Shown here one piece after another: positions 8,406-17,195 of a stretch of 64,000 nt of DNA; the first letter of the stretch is position 1, and every line of letters begins with the position of its first letter. This DNA comes from VRUE01 sp963702575. GTDB lineage: Bacteria; Actinomycetota; Thermoleophilia; Solirubrobacterales; 70-9. A program made the translations under genes and the position numbers. The stretch is taken from positions 124,001 to 188,000 of the forward strand of contig CAVPCU010000006.1 in the NCBI GenBank assembly GCA_963702575.1. Reading direction: 5' to 3'. The notes under the pieces are model-generated. The model was not told where the DNA came from. It made no database searches and saw only the letters and a program-made list of their open reading frames with translations.

Positions 8406-11381
8406 CTACGCCGAGGCGAGCCCGTGCTGGTGGGCGTAGGAGGCGGCCTCGGTGCGGTTCGCGCAATCGGTCTTGCGCAGGATGCTGCGGATGTGGTTGG
8501 CCGCGGTGTGTTCGCTGATCGAGAGTTCCTCGCCGATCTCACGGTTGCTGAGCCCCTTGGCGACCAGCTCCAGGATCTGCGCCTCGCGCGGGGAGAGCCC
8601 GGCGGGGAGACCGCCGTCCGGGGCGGGCACACCAAGTGCGCGGATCCTGGCAAGCAGCCCCTCCATGCCGATTCGCTCGGCCAGGGCGGCGGCTTCGCCG
8701 AGCAGGGCATCCGCCCGCTCGCGGGAACCGCGGCCACGGCCAAGCAGGAAGCGCCCGTACTCATAAGCCGTGTGGGCGACCCAGGTCGACGCCCCCATCC
8801 GCTCGTTCTCCTCCATCGCCCGCTCGAAGTGCTCCTCGGCCTGCTCCCACTCGCCGAGCGTCACGGCGAGCATGCCCAGGTAGCGGTCGGCGGACCCGTA
8901 GCAGGCGACCAGGTGACCGATCATCACGTTGGCCCCCGTCAGCGGCTCCAGCTTGGGGTAGAGGATCGCCGCCATCTCCTGGTCGCCGAGCGCGGCGCAG
9001 GCGTCGCTCAGGTAGGCGAGCGTCGCCAGCCACAGCGATGCCTGGAAGCCATCGATTCCCTCCGAGGCAAGCTTCGAGAGCTCTCGCCTCGCCTCGGCCT
9101 CCATTCCCAGCTCGGCGAGCACGGCGACCAGCCCGGGGCGCCACGGCCCCTCGCGCTCGACTCCGCCGGCGAGGATCCTCACCGCCGGCGCCAGCTCCGC
9201 CAGCCGCCCCTGCTCGCGGCGAACGCCGAACATCTGGATGCCGTAGATGCCAGACGCGTCGCGGCCGGTCAGCAGCCGGCCCCACTCGTGCGAGCGGGCC
9301 GCCATCGCCTCCGCCCCCCCGAGGTCTCCGTCGCAGAGGGCGATTGCGGACCCGTAGTGCTCGGCCACGTGCTGCATGAACGGCTGCGCCGCCCGCTCGG
9401 CCATCTCACGCTGGGCGGCGACCTCGAGCCGGGCGGACTCGAGGTCGCCGAGGGCGACGAAGGTCGGCGCTCGCCAGGCCATCGCCTCGGTGTGGGTCTC
9501 GGCGTCCCCCATCTCCTCCGCCAGGTCCCTTGCCTCGGTCAGCATCGAGAGGATCTCCTCCAGGGGAGTCGTGCCACGCCCCCAGTAGGAGCGGACCAAC
9601 ACCTTCGCCAGCGCGGCGCGGTCCTCGCGGCGGCGCGCCAGCGCGACCGCGTTTTCGCGGACGATCGCCGCGCGCTCGCGCTCCCCCCGAAAGTCGAGCG
9701 CCCGGGTGAGCCCGGCCAGCAGGCCGATCCGCAGCTCCTCGCTCTCCTCGCCAACCGCCGTGAGCGCCTCTTCGAGCAACTCGACCGCATCCTGACTCGC
9801 GATCCCGGGCCGCCAGCAGGCCTCCTCGTAGCCGATCGCCGCCCGGGCGAGCAGTTCGGCGCTGCCCAGCTCGCGGGCGATCTCCGCCACTGAGGCGAAG
9901 GCCTCCAGGCCATCGGCCGCCTTGCCCGCCCGATGGCTTGCCGAGCCGAGCTCGAGCAGGGCCTCGGCGCGCTCGGCCTCGTCCTCGATGCCGATCTCGA
10001 TCGCGGTGCGCAGCCGCATCGCAGCGTCGTCGAAGGCCAGTGCCCCGCTCGCCCCGCTCGCCGCGCGCAGGTTGTAGTCGATCGCCCGCTCGGGCCCGCC
10101 GAACGGAGCGGCGGCGCCGAAATGGTGGGCGAGGTCAGCAAGGGCGCGATCGGAGGATCCGCCGGCGTCCTCGAGGGCCTCCCCGACGCGGAGATGGAGT
10201 TCTGCCCGCCGCAGCCGCGAGAGCCGGTCATAGAGCGCCCTCCGCACGATCTCATGGGTGAAGCGGCAGGCCAGTCGCTGCGAGGGGAGCTCCTCGATCA
10301 TTCCGCTTCCCACCGCCTCCTCGACCGCTACGAGAAACTCGGCCTCGGCCAGGCCGGCGGCGCGGCGGATCGGCTCCAGCTCGAACTCCGGCCCGGCGAC
10401 AGCGGCGAGCTCCAGCAGGTCGGTGGTCCTGGGGGCAAGGCGCGAGAGCCGCTGGCTGACCACCTCGCGGACGCTCTCGGGCGTGCCGAGCTCCGTCAGC
10501 GGCCGAGTCACCCTTGCCTGCCCACCGACGACCTCGACCACCCCCGTCTCAACCACCGCGCGCCAGAGCTCGCAGACGAGGAAGGCGTTGCCCCCGGTGA
10601 GATCGTGGATCGTGATCGCCAGCTCGCGCAGCTCGGGGTCGGGGTCGCTTCCCGCCGCGCGGCTGAGGAGATCGGAGACCTCGGCCCCGGAGAGCTCCGG
10701 GAGGCGCATTCGCACGACGTCATCGGAGCGGCGCAGGTCGGCCAGCGTCTCCGAGAGTCCCCCCGGCAGCTCGGTCTCGGTGTCACGGAAGGTCGCGAGG
10801 ATCAGCAGGCGGGCACTCCAGCCGGAACGCGCAAGGTGACGCAGGAGCAGCAGAGTGGGCGCATCCGCCCAGTGACCGTCCTCGAGTACCAGCAGCATCG
10901 GCCTGCCGCGACTGACGTTGGCAAGCAGGTCGGCTACCGCCGTGTGGAGGCGATGGCGCTCGGTGTCGGGATCGGCCTCGACCGGCGCCGGAAGCTCGCC
11001 GACCAGAGCGGGCAGATCGGGCAGCAACCGCGTCAGCTCGCCGCCGCCCGCGCCGAGCGCGGCTCGCAGCTCCTCGGCCTCGATCACCCGTGCCAGGCGA
11101 TCGAGCGCCTCGACGAAGGGCCCATACGGCGTCCGCACCACGGCGTCGCAGGCGCCATAGAGAACAAGCACCCCTTCCGCTGCCGCCTGACCGGCGAACT
11201 CGCGCGCCAGGCGACTCTTCCCGACGCCCGGCTCGCCCGACAGAAGGGCCACCCGGCGGCGCTCGCCTTCGGTTCGCGGCATCAGGGTCTGGAGCTTCTC
11301 CAGCTCGCTCTCGCGCCCGACGAACGGGGAAGCCGAGGTCGGGCGAAGCGAGCCCGGAAGCTCCCGGATCTCAGCGTCCAT
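8406..11381 (-). CDS. LAL-type (AAA-LuxR) transcriptional regulator
   Basis: 991 aa, the size of a large ATP-binding LuxR (LAL/MalT-like) regulator. The N-terminus has the PFVGRESELEKL motif and Walker A GEPGVGKSRLA, with a Walker B-like LLVLEDGHWAD. A long helical TPR-like region follows. The C-terminus is a LuxR helix-turn-helix: GLSPREAQILELVAKGLSNR followed by EIGEELSISEHTAANHIRSI. ATG at 11381 is chosen because TATCGT lies 6 nt upstream (leaderless). It is divergent from the flavoenzyme pair at 11.5-14.1 kb, which it may regulate, and heads a unit with the DUF4242 and cyclase genes. The inducer is unknown. Confidence 0.9.
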   Translation of the reverse strand: MDAEIRELPGSLRPTSASPFVGRESELEKLQTLMPRTEGERRRVALLSGEPGVGKSRLAREFAGQAAAEGVLVLYGACDAVVRTPYGPFVEALDRLARVIEAEELRAALGAGGGELTRLLPDLPALVGELPAPVEADPDTERHRLHTAVADLLANVSRGRPMLLVLEDGHWADAPTLLLLRHLARSGWSARLLILATFRDTETELPGGLSETLADLRRSDDVVRMRLPELSGAEVSDLLSRAAGSDPDPELRELAITIHDLTGGNAFLVCELWRAVVETGVVEVVGGQARVTRPLTELGTPESVREVVSQRLSRLAPRTTDLLELAAVAGPEFELEPIRRAAGLAEAEFLVAVEEAVGSGMIEELPSQRLACRFTHEIVRRALYDRLSRLRRAELHLRVGEALEDAGGSSDRALADLAHHFGAAAPFGGPERAIDYNLRAASGASGALAFDDAAMRLRTAIEIGIEDEAERAEALLELGSASHRAGKAADGLEAFASVAEIARELGSAELLARAAIGYEEACWRPGIASQDAVELLEEALTAVGEESEELRIGLLAGLTRALDFRGERERAAIVRENAVALARRREDRAALAKVLVRSYWGRGTTPLEEILSMLTEARDLAEEMGDAETHTEAMAWRAPTFVALGDLESARLEVAAQREMAERAAQPFMQHVAEHYGSAIALCDGDLGGAEAMAARSHEWGRLLTGRDASGIYGIQMFGVRREQGRLAELAPAVRILAGGVEREGPWRPGLVAVLAELGMEAEARRELSKLASEGIDGFQASLWLATLAYLSDACAALGDQEMAAILYPKLEPLTGANVMIGHLVACYGSADRYLGMLAVTLGEWEQAEEHFERAMEENERMGASTWVAHTAYEYGRFLLGRGRGSRERADALLGEAAALAERIGMEGLLARIRALGVPAPDGGLPAGLSPREAQILELVAKGLSNREIGEELSISEHTAANHIRSILRKTDCANRTEAASYAHQHGLASA

Positions 11382-11387
11382 GGGAGG

Positions 11388-11393
11388 ACGATA
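11388..11393 (-). promoter_or_regulatory. Leaderless -10 element (TATCGT)
   Basis: TATCGT on the minus strand, 6 nt before the ATG at 11381; supports that start over the in-frame ATG at 11414. Confidence 0.5.
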
Positions 11394-11461
11394 GTCAGTC
11401 CTGACCATCCCCATCTGAAATCGATCGAACGGGAGCGCTCGAAACTGGGTCAGGTCAGGTC

Positions 11462-11490
11462 ATGACAGGCGGATTGGAGCGGCCTAGGCT
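11462..11490 (+). promoter_or_regulatory. Promoter ATGACA-N17-TAGGCT
   Basis: A -35-like ATGACA and a -10-like TAGGCT with 17-bp spacing, about 40 nt before the GTG at 11529, which has an AGGAGG ribosome-binding site at 11518-11523. Three tandem GGTCA units overlap the -35 side, a possible operator for the divergent LAL regulator. Confidence 0.5.
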
Positions 11491-11528
11491 CGGCCGAGAC
11501 GAGTGAAACGACGAGCCAGGAGGAACGC

Positions 11529-12923
11529 GTGAGCATCCCCAACGCCCTGATACAGACGGCCCGCAGTGAGATGTCCGGATTCCAGGGCGCCCTGACCGGC
11601 CCCGAGGACTCCGGCTACGACACGGCCCGCGAGGTCTACAACGCGATGATCGACCGCCGTCCCGGCCTGATCGCCACCTGCGCCGACGCCGGCGACGTCG
11701 CCAAGGTCGTCTCCTTCGCGGCCGGACACGAGCTTCTGCTGGCGGTGCGCGGCGGCGCCCACAACGGCGCCGGGCTGGGGACCGTCGACGACGGCGTCGT
11801 CCTCGACCTCTCGGGCTTGAAGGGAATCGAGGTCGACCCAGAGGCCCGCACGGCCAGGGTCGGCGGCGGCTGCACCTGGGGCGAAGTCGATGCGGCGACC
11901 AACGAGCACGGGTTGGCGACGCCGAGCGGGATCATCTCGACCACCGGCGTCGGCGGCCTCACGCTGGGCGGCGGCCTCGGCCACCTGACCCGCAAATGCG
12001 GGCTCAGCATCGACAACCTGCTGGAGGCCGACGTCGTCCTCGCCAGCGGCGAGCGGGTGCGCGCCGCCGCCGACGAGAACCCCGACCTCTACTGGGCGAT
12101 CCGGGGCGGCGGCGGCAACTTCGGCGTCGTCACCTCCTTCCTCTTCCGTCTCCATGAGGTAGGGACGGTCGTCGCCGGCCCGACCTTCTGGCCGGTCGAG
12201 CAGGGCGCCGAGGTGCTGAGGGCCTACCGGGACTTCCTGCCAAACGCCCCCCGGGAGCTGAACGGCTTCTTCGCCTTCATGTCGGTTCCGCCGGAACAGT
12301 CATACCCCGAGGAGCTCCACCTGCGCAAGGTCTGCGCCGTCATCTGGTGCTACTCGGGGGACCCGGAGGATGCCGCCGAGGCGATGGGCCCCCTGCTCGA
12401 GGCGCTGCCGGATCCCCTTTTGCATGCGCCCCAGGAGATGCCGCTACCCGCGTGGCAGAGCGGCTTCGACGCGGTCTACCCCGCCGGCGACCAGTGGTAC
12501 TGGCGGGCCGACTTCGTCAAGGAGATCCCCGACGAGGCGGTTGCGGTCCATGCCAAGTTCGGAGCAGAGATGCCGACCTGGAAGTCGACCATGCACCTGT
12601 ACCCGATCGACGGGGCCGCCCACGACGTCGGGCCGACCGATACCCCGTGGGCCTACCGCGACGCCAACTGGGGCTCCGTCTTCGCCGGCGTCGACCCGGA
12701 CCCGGCGAACGCGGATGCGATCCGCCGCTGGTGCGTCGACTATTTCGAAGCGCTCCACCCCTACTCCGCCGGCGGCGCCTACGTCAACATGATGATGGAC
12801 GAGGGACAGGATCGGGTGCGGGCGAGCTACGGCGACAACTACGACCGCCTGGCGCAGATCAAGGCCAAATACGACCCCGGCAACCTCTTCCGGGTCAACC
12901 AGAACATCCAGCCGAATGCCTGA
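11529..12923 (+). CDS. FAD-linked oxidase of the berberine-bridge (BBE) family
   Basis: 464 aa. PCMH-type FAD-binding domain: VRGGAHNGAG carries the histidine expected to bind FAD covalently, then VGGGCTWGEVDAAT and TTGVGGLTLGGGLGHL. The C-terminal BBE segment is visible (YVNMMMDEG ... KYDPGNLFRVNQNI). In bicovalent members a cysteine lies just before the T-x-G-x-G-G segment; here that position is GIISTTG, so only the histidyl link is expected. GTG start with a strong AGGAGG site. The next gene overlaps by 8 bp, so the two flavoenzymes are translationally coupled. The substrate is unknown; such enzymes oxidise alcohols or ring systems. Confidence 0.85.
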   Translation: MSIPNALIQTARSEMSGFQGALTGPEDSGYDTAREVYNAMIDRRPGLIATCADAGDVAKVVSFAAGHELLLAVRGGAHNGAGLGTVDDGVVLDLSGLKGIEVDPEARTARVGGGCTWGEVDAATNEHGLATPSGIISTTGVGGLTLGGGLGHLTRKCGLSIDNLLEADVVLASGERVRAAADENPDLYWAIRGGGGNFGVVTSFLFRLHEVGTVVAGPTFWPVEQGAEVLRAYRDFLPNAPRELNGFFAFMSVPPEQSYPEELHLRKVCAVIWCYSGDPEDAAEAMGPLLEALPDPLLHAPQEMPLPAWQSGFDAVYPAGDQWYWRADFVKEIPDEAVAVHAKFGAEMPTWKSTMHLYPIDGAAHDVGPTDTPWAYRDANWGSVFAGVDPDPANADAIRRWCVDYFEALHPYSAGGAYVNMMMDEGQDRVRASYGDNYDRLAQIKAKYDPGNLFRVNQNIQPNA

Positions 12924-14133
12924 CCGCGAATACGACGTCGTCGTCGTCGGAGGGAGCCTGGCCGGGTGCGCCGCGGCTCGCCTGCTCGCGCTGCGGGGGG
13001 CTCGCGTCGCCGTGGTGGAGAAGCGCCCCGAGCTCGACGCCTACAAGGTCGTCTGCACCCACAACATCCAGGCTGGCGCGGTGCCGGCGATGGAGCGCCT
13101 TGGGATCGGGCCGGCGATCCGGGATGCCGGCGCCGTTCGCGTCCAGACCGACATCTGGACGCGCTACGGGTGGATACGCCCGCCGGATCGGGGCCTGCGC
13201 GGCGTAAACCTGCGGCGCTCGGTCCTCGACCCGATCGTTCGCCGGCAGGCGATCGAGACTCCGGGCGTGGACTACCTTCCCGGCCTCACGGCGGTTGGGC
13301 TTGAGGGCGATGAGCAGGTCGAGGGCGTCCGCGTTTCGGGGCACGGGGACAAGGAGAGGCCGCTGACGGCAAGGCTCGTGGTCGCCGCAGACGGGCGCGA
13401 TTCCCAGATGGCGCGGATGGCGGGGGTCCCGGGGCGCATCCGACCGCACAAGCGCTTCTGCTACTTCTCGTACTTCAGGGACGTCCCGCTGCCCGATCCC
13501 AACCGGGGGATGGTCTGGTTCAGCGACCCCGACATGGCCTACGTCAACCCCAACGAGGAGGGCGTCTCGATGGTCTGTGTAGTGCCGGCCAAGCGACGGC
13601 TGGACGAGTTCCGCGGCGATCCGGAGCCGGCGGTTCGCGCGCACTTTCGGAGTCTGGCGGATGCTCCGAGCCTGGACAGCGCGCGCCCGATCGCGAAATG
13701 GTTTGGAAAGCTCGAGATGCCGAGCACGATCCGCCCTGCCGCGGCGCGGGGGATGGCGTTTGTCGGCGATGCCGCCCAGGCGTCCGATCCGATTTTCGGC
13801 GTCGGCTGCGGCTGGGCGTTCCAGTCGGCGGATTGGCTGGCCGAGGAAGTCGGCCCGGCTCTGCACGGATCGGATCGGGAGCTCAATCGAGCCCTGGTGG
13901 CCTACGCGCGGCGCCACCGCCGCGAGCTCGGCGCCCATCACTGGCTCATCTCCGACTACTCGAGCGCGCGACGCTTCTCGCCGATCGAGAAGCTCGTCTA
14001 CTCGACCGCGGCGCGCGACGCCGAGCTTGCCGGGCGGGTCGAGGACTTCGCCACCCGCTCGATCGGCGGCATCGCCGGCACCCGTCGGATGATCGCCAGG
14101 GCCGCCTTGGTGCGGCTTGGGTTGGCCGGCTGA
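12916..14133 (+). CDS. FAD-dependent monooxygenase/geranylgeranyl-reductase-type flavoprotein
   Basis: 405 aa. N-terminal dinucleotide-binding motif VVVGGSLAGCAAARLLALRG with the acidic VVEKRPE end, and the second FAD motif GDAAQASDPIFGVGCG near residue 290. This is the p-hydroxybenzoate hydroxylase/geranylgeranyl reductase superfamily. ATG at 12916 lies inside the 3' end of the preceding oxidase gene, overlapping 8 bp, so the two probably act in one pathway. Substrate not identifiable; hydroxylation or double-bond reduction are both possible. Confidence 0.8.
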   Translation: MPDREYDVVVVGGSLAGCAAARLLALRGARVAVVEKRPELDAYKVVCTHNIQAGAVPAMERLGIGPAIRDAGAVRVQTDIWTRYGWIRPPDRGLRGVNLRRSVLDPIVRRQAIETPGVDYLPGLTAVGLEGDEQVEGVRVSGHGDKERPLTARLVVAADGRDSQMARMAGVPGRIRPHKRFCYFSYFRDVPLPDPNRGMVWFSDPDMAYVNPNEEGVSMVCVVPAKRRLDEFRGDPEPAVRAHFRSLADAPSLDSARPIAKWFGKLEMPSTIRPAAARGMAFVGDAAQASDPIFGVGCGWAFQSADWLAEEVGPALHGSDRELNRALVAYARRHRRELGAHHWLISDYSSARRFSPIEKLVYSTAARDAELAGRVEDFATRSIGGIAGTRRMIARAALVRLGLAG

Positions 14134-14254
14134 GCCTGACAGTGCAGAGCTTAAGTATCCCGCGAGGTGTCAGGCGTGGAGGATCTGAGTACGCCCTCAG
14201 TTCGCGCCCCTGTAGGGACCGACGACCTGATCCGGATGAAGCCGCAAGCGGGGG

Positions 14255-14292
14255 TTGACAGCTGCTCGCCCTGGTGCTTAGATAGTCGACTA
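14255..14292 (+). promoter_or_regulatory. Promoter with palindromic operator for the TetR gene
   Basis: TTGACA at 14255-14260 and TAGATA at 14279-14284, spacer 18 bp. A perfect 10-bp palindrome TAGTCGACTA at 14283-14292 overlaps the -10, and a further GACTA half-site follows beyond the start codon. The placement fits autorepression by the TetR protein encoded directly downstream. Confidence 0.55.
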
Positions 14293-14298
14293 AGTCGA

Positions 14299-14937
14299 AT
14301 GACTAAAGAGCTTGCAACCGCAGATGTGGAGGTCGGAGACGGCCGGCCCTCGATCAGGGAGGCCAACGTCGAGGCCTTCCTCGACGCCGCCGAGCGGTTG
14401 CTGGTCAGGGAGGGCGCCGCAGGGATATCGACCCGGCAGCTCGCCCGCGAGGCCGGGCAGAACCACGGCCTCGTCCACTACTACTTCGGTTCGGTCGACG
14501 AGCTGTTGCTGCAGGCCCTGGAGCGGTTCACGGGACGCGTCCTGGACCGCCAGCGGGCGATGTACGAAACCGACGCGCCCTTCATCGAGAAGTGGCGCAC
14601 CGCGATGGGCTACGTCGAGGAGGACCTCGCGGCGGGCTATCCCAAGATCTGGGCGGAGCTCGAAGCGCTCGCCTGGAACAACCCCGAGATGCGCGAGCGC
14701 CTGCACGCTGTCAACGAGAGCTGGCGTTCGCTACTGCGCGATGCGCTTGCCGGGGCAATCGAGGAGTACGGCCTCGACAGCTCTCGCTTCTCGGCGGAGG
14801 CCTTGGCCGCTTTGGTGATGCAGTTCAACAAGGGACTGCTGTTCGAGCGCCTGCTCGGCTTCGACCGCGGTCACGCGGAGTTGCTGGCGGCGATCGACGC
14901 TTGGCTCGACTCTCTCGGCGAGCAGGGAAAGCCGTGA
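14299..14937 (+). CDS. TetR-family transcriptional regulator
   Basis: 212 aa. The N-terminal helix-turn-helix is clear: FLDAAERLLVREGAAGISTR, QLAREAGQNHGLVHYYFGSV. The C-terminal ligand domain is about 140 aa of helices. ATG at 14299 is chosen because it follows the promoter by 14 nt and the extra upstream frame codes nothing like the family. The stop overlaps the GTG of the hydrolase-glycosyltransferase gene (GTGA), so the regulator and that enzyme are coupled and probably coregulated. Ligand unknown. Confidence 0.9.
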   Translation: MTKELATADVEVGDGRPSIREANVEAFLDAAERLLVREGAAGISTRQLAREAGQNHGLVHYYFGSVDELLLQALERFTGRVLDRQRAMYETDAPFIEKWRTAMGYVEEDLAAGYPKIWAELEALAWNNPEMRERLHAVNESWRSLLRDALAGAIEEYGLDSSRFSAEALAALVMQFNKGLLFERLLGFDRGHAELLAAIDAWLDSLGEQGKP

Positions 14938-17132
14938 AAGCGATTCCCGAAACGGCGGCGCCACTTGCAACGGCGGCGCCCACGCTTGGCCGCGACGCAG
15001 AGCAGAGCCGCGCCCGCTACCCCGACGCCGAGGACTTCGTCGAGCGCGACGGCCAGCGCCTCTTCTACGAGGTCTACGGCGAAGGCGAGGAGACGATCTT
15101 CCTACTGCCGACCTGGTCGCTGCTCCACTCGCGCCACTGGAAGATGCAGATCCCCTACCTCGCCCGCCACTTCCGGGTGCTGACGATGGACGGTCTGGGT
15201 AACGGGCGCTCCGATCGCTGCCGCGACCCGCGGCGCTATGGAGCCGCGGAGTTCGCTCGGGACTTCCTCGCCGTGATGGATGCGAGCGGGACCGAGCGGG
15301 CGGTGACGGCGAGCCTCTCAACGGGTGCTCAGTACCAGCTCGAGCTGGCGCGGCTTGCCCCCGAGCGGGTGGCCGGCGCCGCCTTCGTCGGTCCCCTGTT
15401 CCCCTACACGCCTTCGCACTGGTCGGTCCTGCTGCACCCGCGGTCCGCGTCGCTCTCCCCGCGAGTGCCCACCGTCGCCCACCGTTGGTGGGGTCGTATG
15501 AACCCGGCCCATTGGCGCGAGGACTATCCCGAGTTCGCGAACTGGTTCATCTCTCGCTGCTTTCCGGAGCCGCACTCGACCAAGGCCATCGAGGACGGGG
15601 TGGGATGGGCGCTTGACACCGACTCCGAGACGTTGGCCGCGTCGGGGTACGGCAAGCTCCACGGCGACCGGCGCACCCTGCGCGAGCTGGCGCGGAACCT
15701 CGACTGCCCGGTCCTCGTGGTCTCCGGGGAGCGCGACAAGATCACGCCGCCCCGCGACGCCCGCGCGCTGGCCCGCCTCGCCGACGGGCAGCTCGAGGTC
15801 GTCCGCCGCGCCGGCCACTTCCCCCACGCCCGCAAGCCGGTCCAGGTCAACCTGGCGCTGCGCGACTTCTCCGAGGACGCCTTCGGGCGCCGGCGCACGC
15901 CGCGTGACCCCACCGTCTACCGTCCCGACGGTCGTCCGCGCGCTCTCTACATCTCCTCGCCGATCGGGCTCGGGCACGCGCAGCGCGACGTGGCGATCGC
16001 CCGCGAGCTGCGTCGGCTGAACCCCGACCTGCAGATCGATTGGCTCGCCCAGGACCCGGTCACCCGCGTGCTGGAGGCAGAAGGCGAGCGCATCCACCCG
16101 GCCAGCGACCACCTCGCCAACGAGTCCCGCCACATCGAGTCGGAGTCCGCCGAGCACGACCTGCACTGCTTCCAGGCGCTGCGCCGGATGGACGAGATCC
16201 TTGCCGCCAACTTCATGCTCTTCCACGACGTCGTGCGCGATGAGCGTTACGACCTCTGGATCGGCGACGAGGCCTGGGAGCTGGACTACTACCTGCACGA
16301 GAACCCGCGCGAGAAGCGGGTCCCGTTCGCCTGGCTCACCGACTTCGTCGGATTCCTGCCGATGGAGGACGGGGGGGAGCGGGAGAGTCACCTGACCGCC
16401 GACTACAACGCCGACATGGTCGATCACATCGCCGACCACCCTGAGATCCGAGACATCGCGCTGTTCGTCGGCAACCCCGATGACATCGTCGGCGAGCGGC
16501 TCGGGCCGCAGCTGCCGATGATCCGCGACTGGACCGAGCGCAACTTCGACTTCACCGGCTACGCGACCGGTTTCGACCCCGCCGACCTCGGCGACCGCAC
16601 CAAGTTGCGCGCCGAGCTGGGCTACGGCGACGACGAGCGCGTCTGCATCGTCACCGTCGGTGGGTCGGGCGTGGGCGGTGACCTGCTGCGGCGGGTGATC
16701 GCGGCCTTCCCAGCGGCCAAGGAGCGGGTCCCGGAGCTGCGCATGATCGTCGTCGCCGGCCCCCGCATCGATCCTGACTCGCTCCCTTCCCACGCCGGGC
16801 TCGAGGTGGTCCCCTACGTCCACAACCTCTACCGGCACCTGGCCGCCTGCGATCTGGCGGTGGTGCAGGGCGGCCTGACCACCTCGATGGAGCTGACCGC
16901 GCAGAAGCGGCCGTTCCTCTACTTCCCGCTGCGCCATCACTTCGAGCAGAACTTCCACGTCCGCCACCGGCTAGAACGCTACGGGGCCGGTCGTCGTATG
17001 GATTTCGACGAGTCCCCACCGGAGCTGATCGCGGCGGCGATCGCCGAGGAGATCGGCCGCGACGTCCACTACCGCGACGTGGAGGTCGACGGCGCCGCTA
17101 GAGCAGCCCGGCGCCTCGCCGAACTGCTCTAG
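14934..17132 (+). CDS. Alpha/beta hydrolase-glycosyltransferase fusion
   Basis: 732 aa. Residues about 30-300 are an alpha/beta hydrolase: oxyanion region LLPTWSLLHSRHWK, nucleophile region SLSTG at 127-131 (S129, with Ser replacing the usual first Gly), acid in VVSGERDKITPP and His in RRAGHFPHARKP. Residues about 310-732 are a GT-B glycosyltransferase of the MurG/UGT kind: YISSPIGLGHAQRDVAIARE at the start, and VPYVHNLYRHLAACDLAVVQ plus GGLTTSMELTAQKRPFLYFP in the donor-binding half. GTG at 14934 overlaps the tetR stop. Both domains look intact. A fusion suggests that one compound is both hydrolysed (or acyl-transferred) and glycosylated, but no substrate can be named. Confidence 0.8.
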   Translation: MKAIPETAAPLATAAPTLGRDAEQSRARYPDAEDFVERDGQRLFYEVYGEGEETIFLLPTWSLLHSRHWKMQIPYLARHFRVLTMDGLGNGRSDRCRDPRRYGAAEFARDFLAVMDASGTERAVTASLSTGAQYQLELARLAPERVAGAAFVGPLFPYTPSHWSVLLHPRSASLSPRVPTVAHRWWGRMNPAHWREDYPEFANWFISRCFPEPHSTKAIEDGVGWALDTDSETLAASGYGKLHGDRRTLRELARNLDCPVLVVSGERDKITPPRDARALARLADGQLEVVRRAGHFPHARKPVQVNLALRDFSEDAFGRRRTPRDPTVYRPDGRPRALYISSPIGLGHAQRDVAIARELRRLNPDLQIDWLAQDPVTRVLEAEGERIHPASDHLANESRHIESESAEHDLHCFQALRRMDEILAANFMLFHDVVRDERYDLWIGDEAWELDYYLHENPREKRVPFAWLTDFVGFLPMEDGGERESHLTADYNADMVDHIADHPEIRDIALFVGNPDDIVGERLGPQLPMIRDWTERNFDFTGYATGFDPADLGDRTKLRAELGYGDDERVCIVTVGGSGVGGDLLRRVIAAFPAAKERVPELRMIVVAGPRIDPDSLPSHAGLEVVPYVHNLYRHLAACDLAVVQGGLTTSMELTAQKRPFLYFPLRHHFEQNFHVRHRLERYGAGRRMDFDESPPELIAAAIAEEIGRDVHYRDVEVDGAARAARRLAELL

Positions 17133-17151
17133 CGGCGGATGGACTCGCAAG

Positions 17152-17179
17152 TTGACTTCAGGCGGAGCCTCTGGCAAGG
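17152..17179 (+). promoter_or_regulatory. Putative promoter with TTGACTTCAGGCGGAGCC element
   Basis: TTGACT at 17152, 17-bp spacer, then CAAGGT. The first 18 bases recur nearly unchanged at 6325-6342 (TTAACT...) and the first 12 at 21798-21809. If this is a promoter, the gene downstream must start after it, which favours the GTG at 17196. Confidence 0.4.
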
Positions 17180-17195
17180 TCGGACTTGGCGATCC

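Noticed and set aside
11529..12923. Bicovalent flavin attachment in the BBE-type oxidase
   Set aside because: The histidine is present, but the cysteine position reads GIISTTG, so only single attachment is expected.
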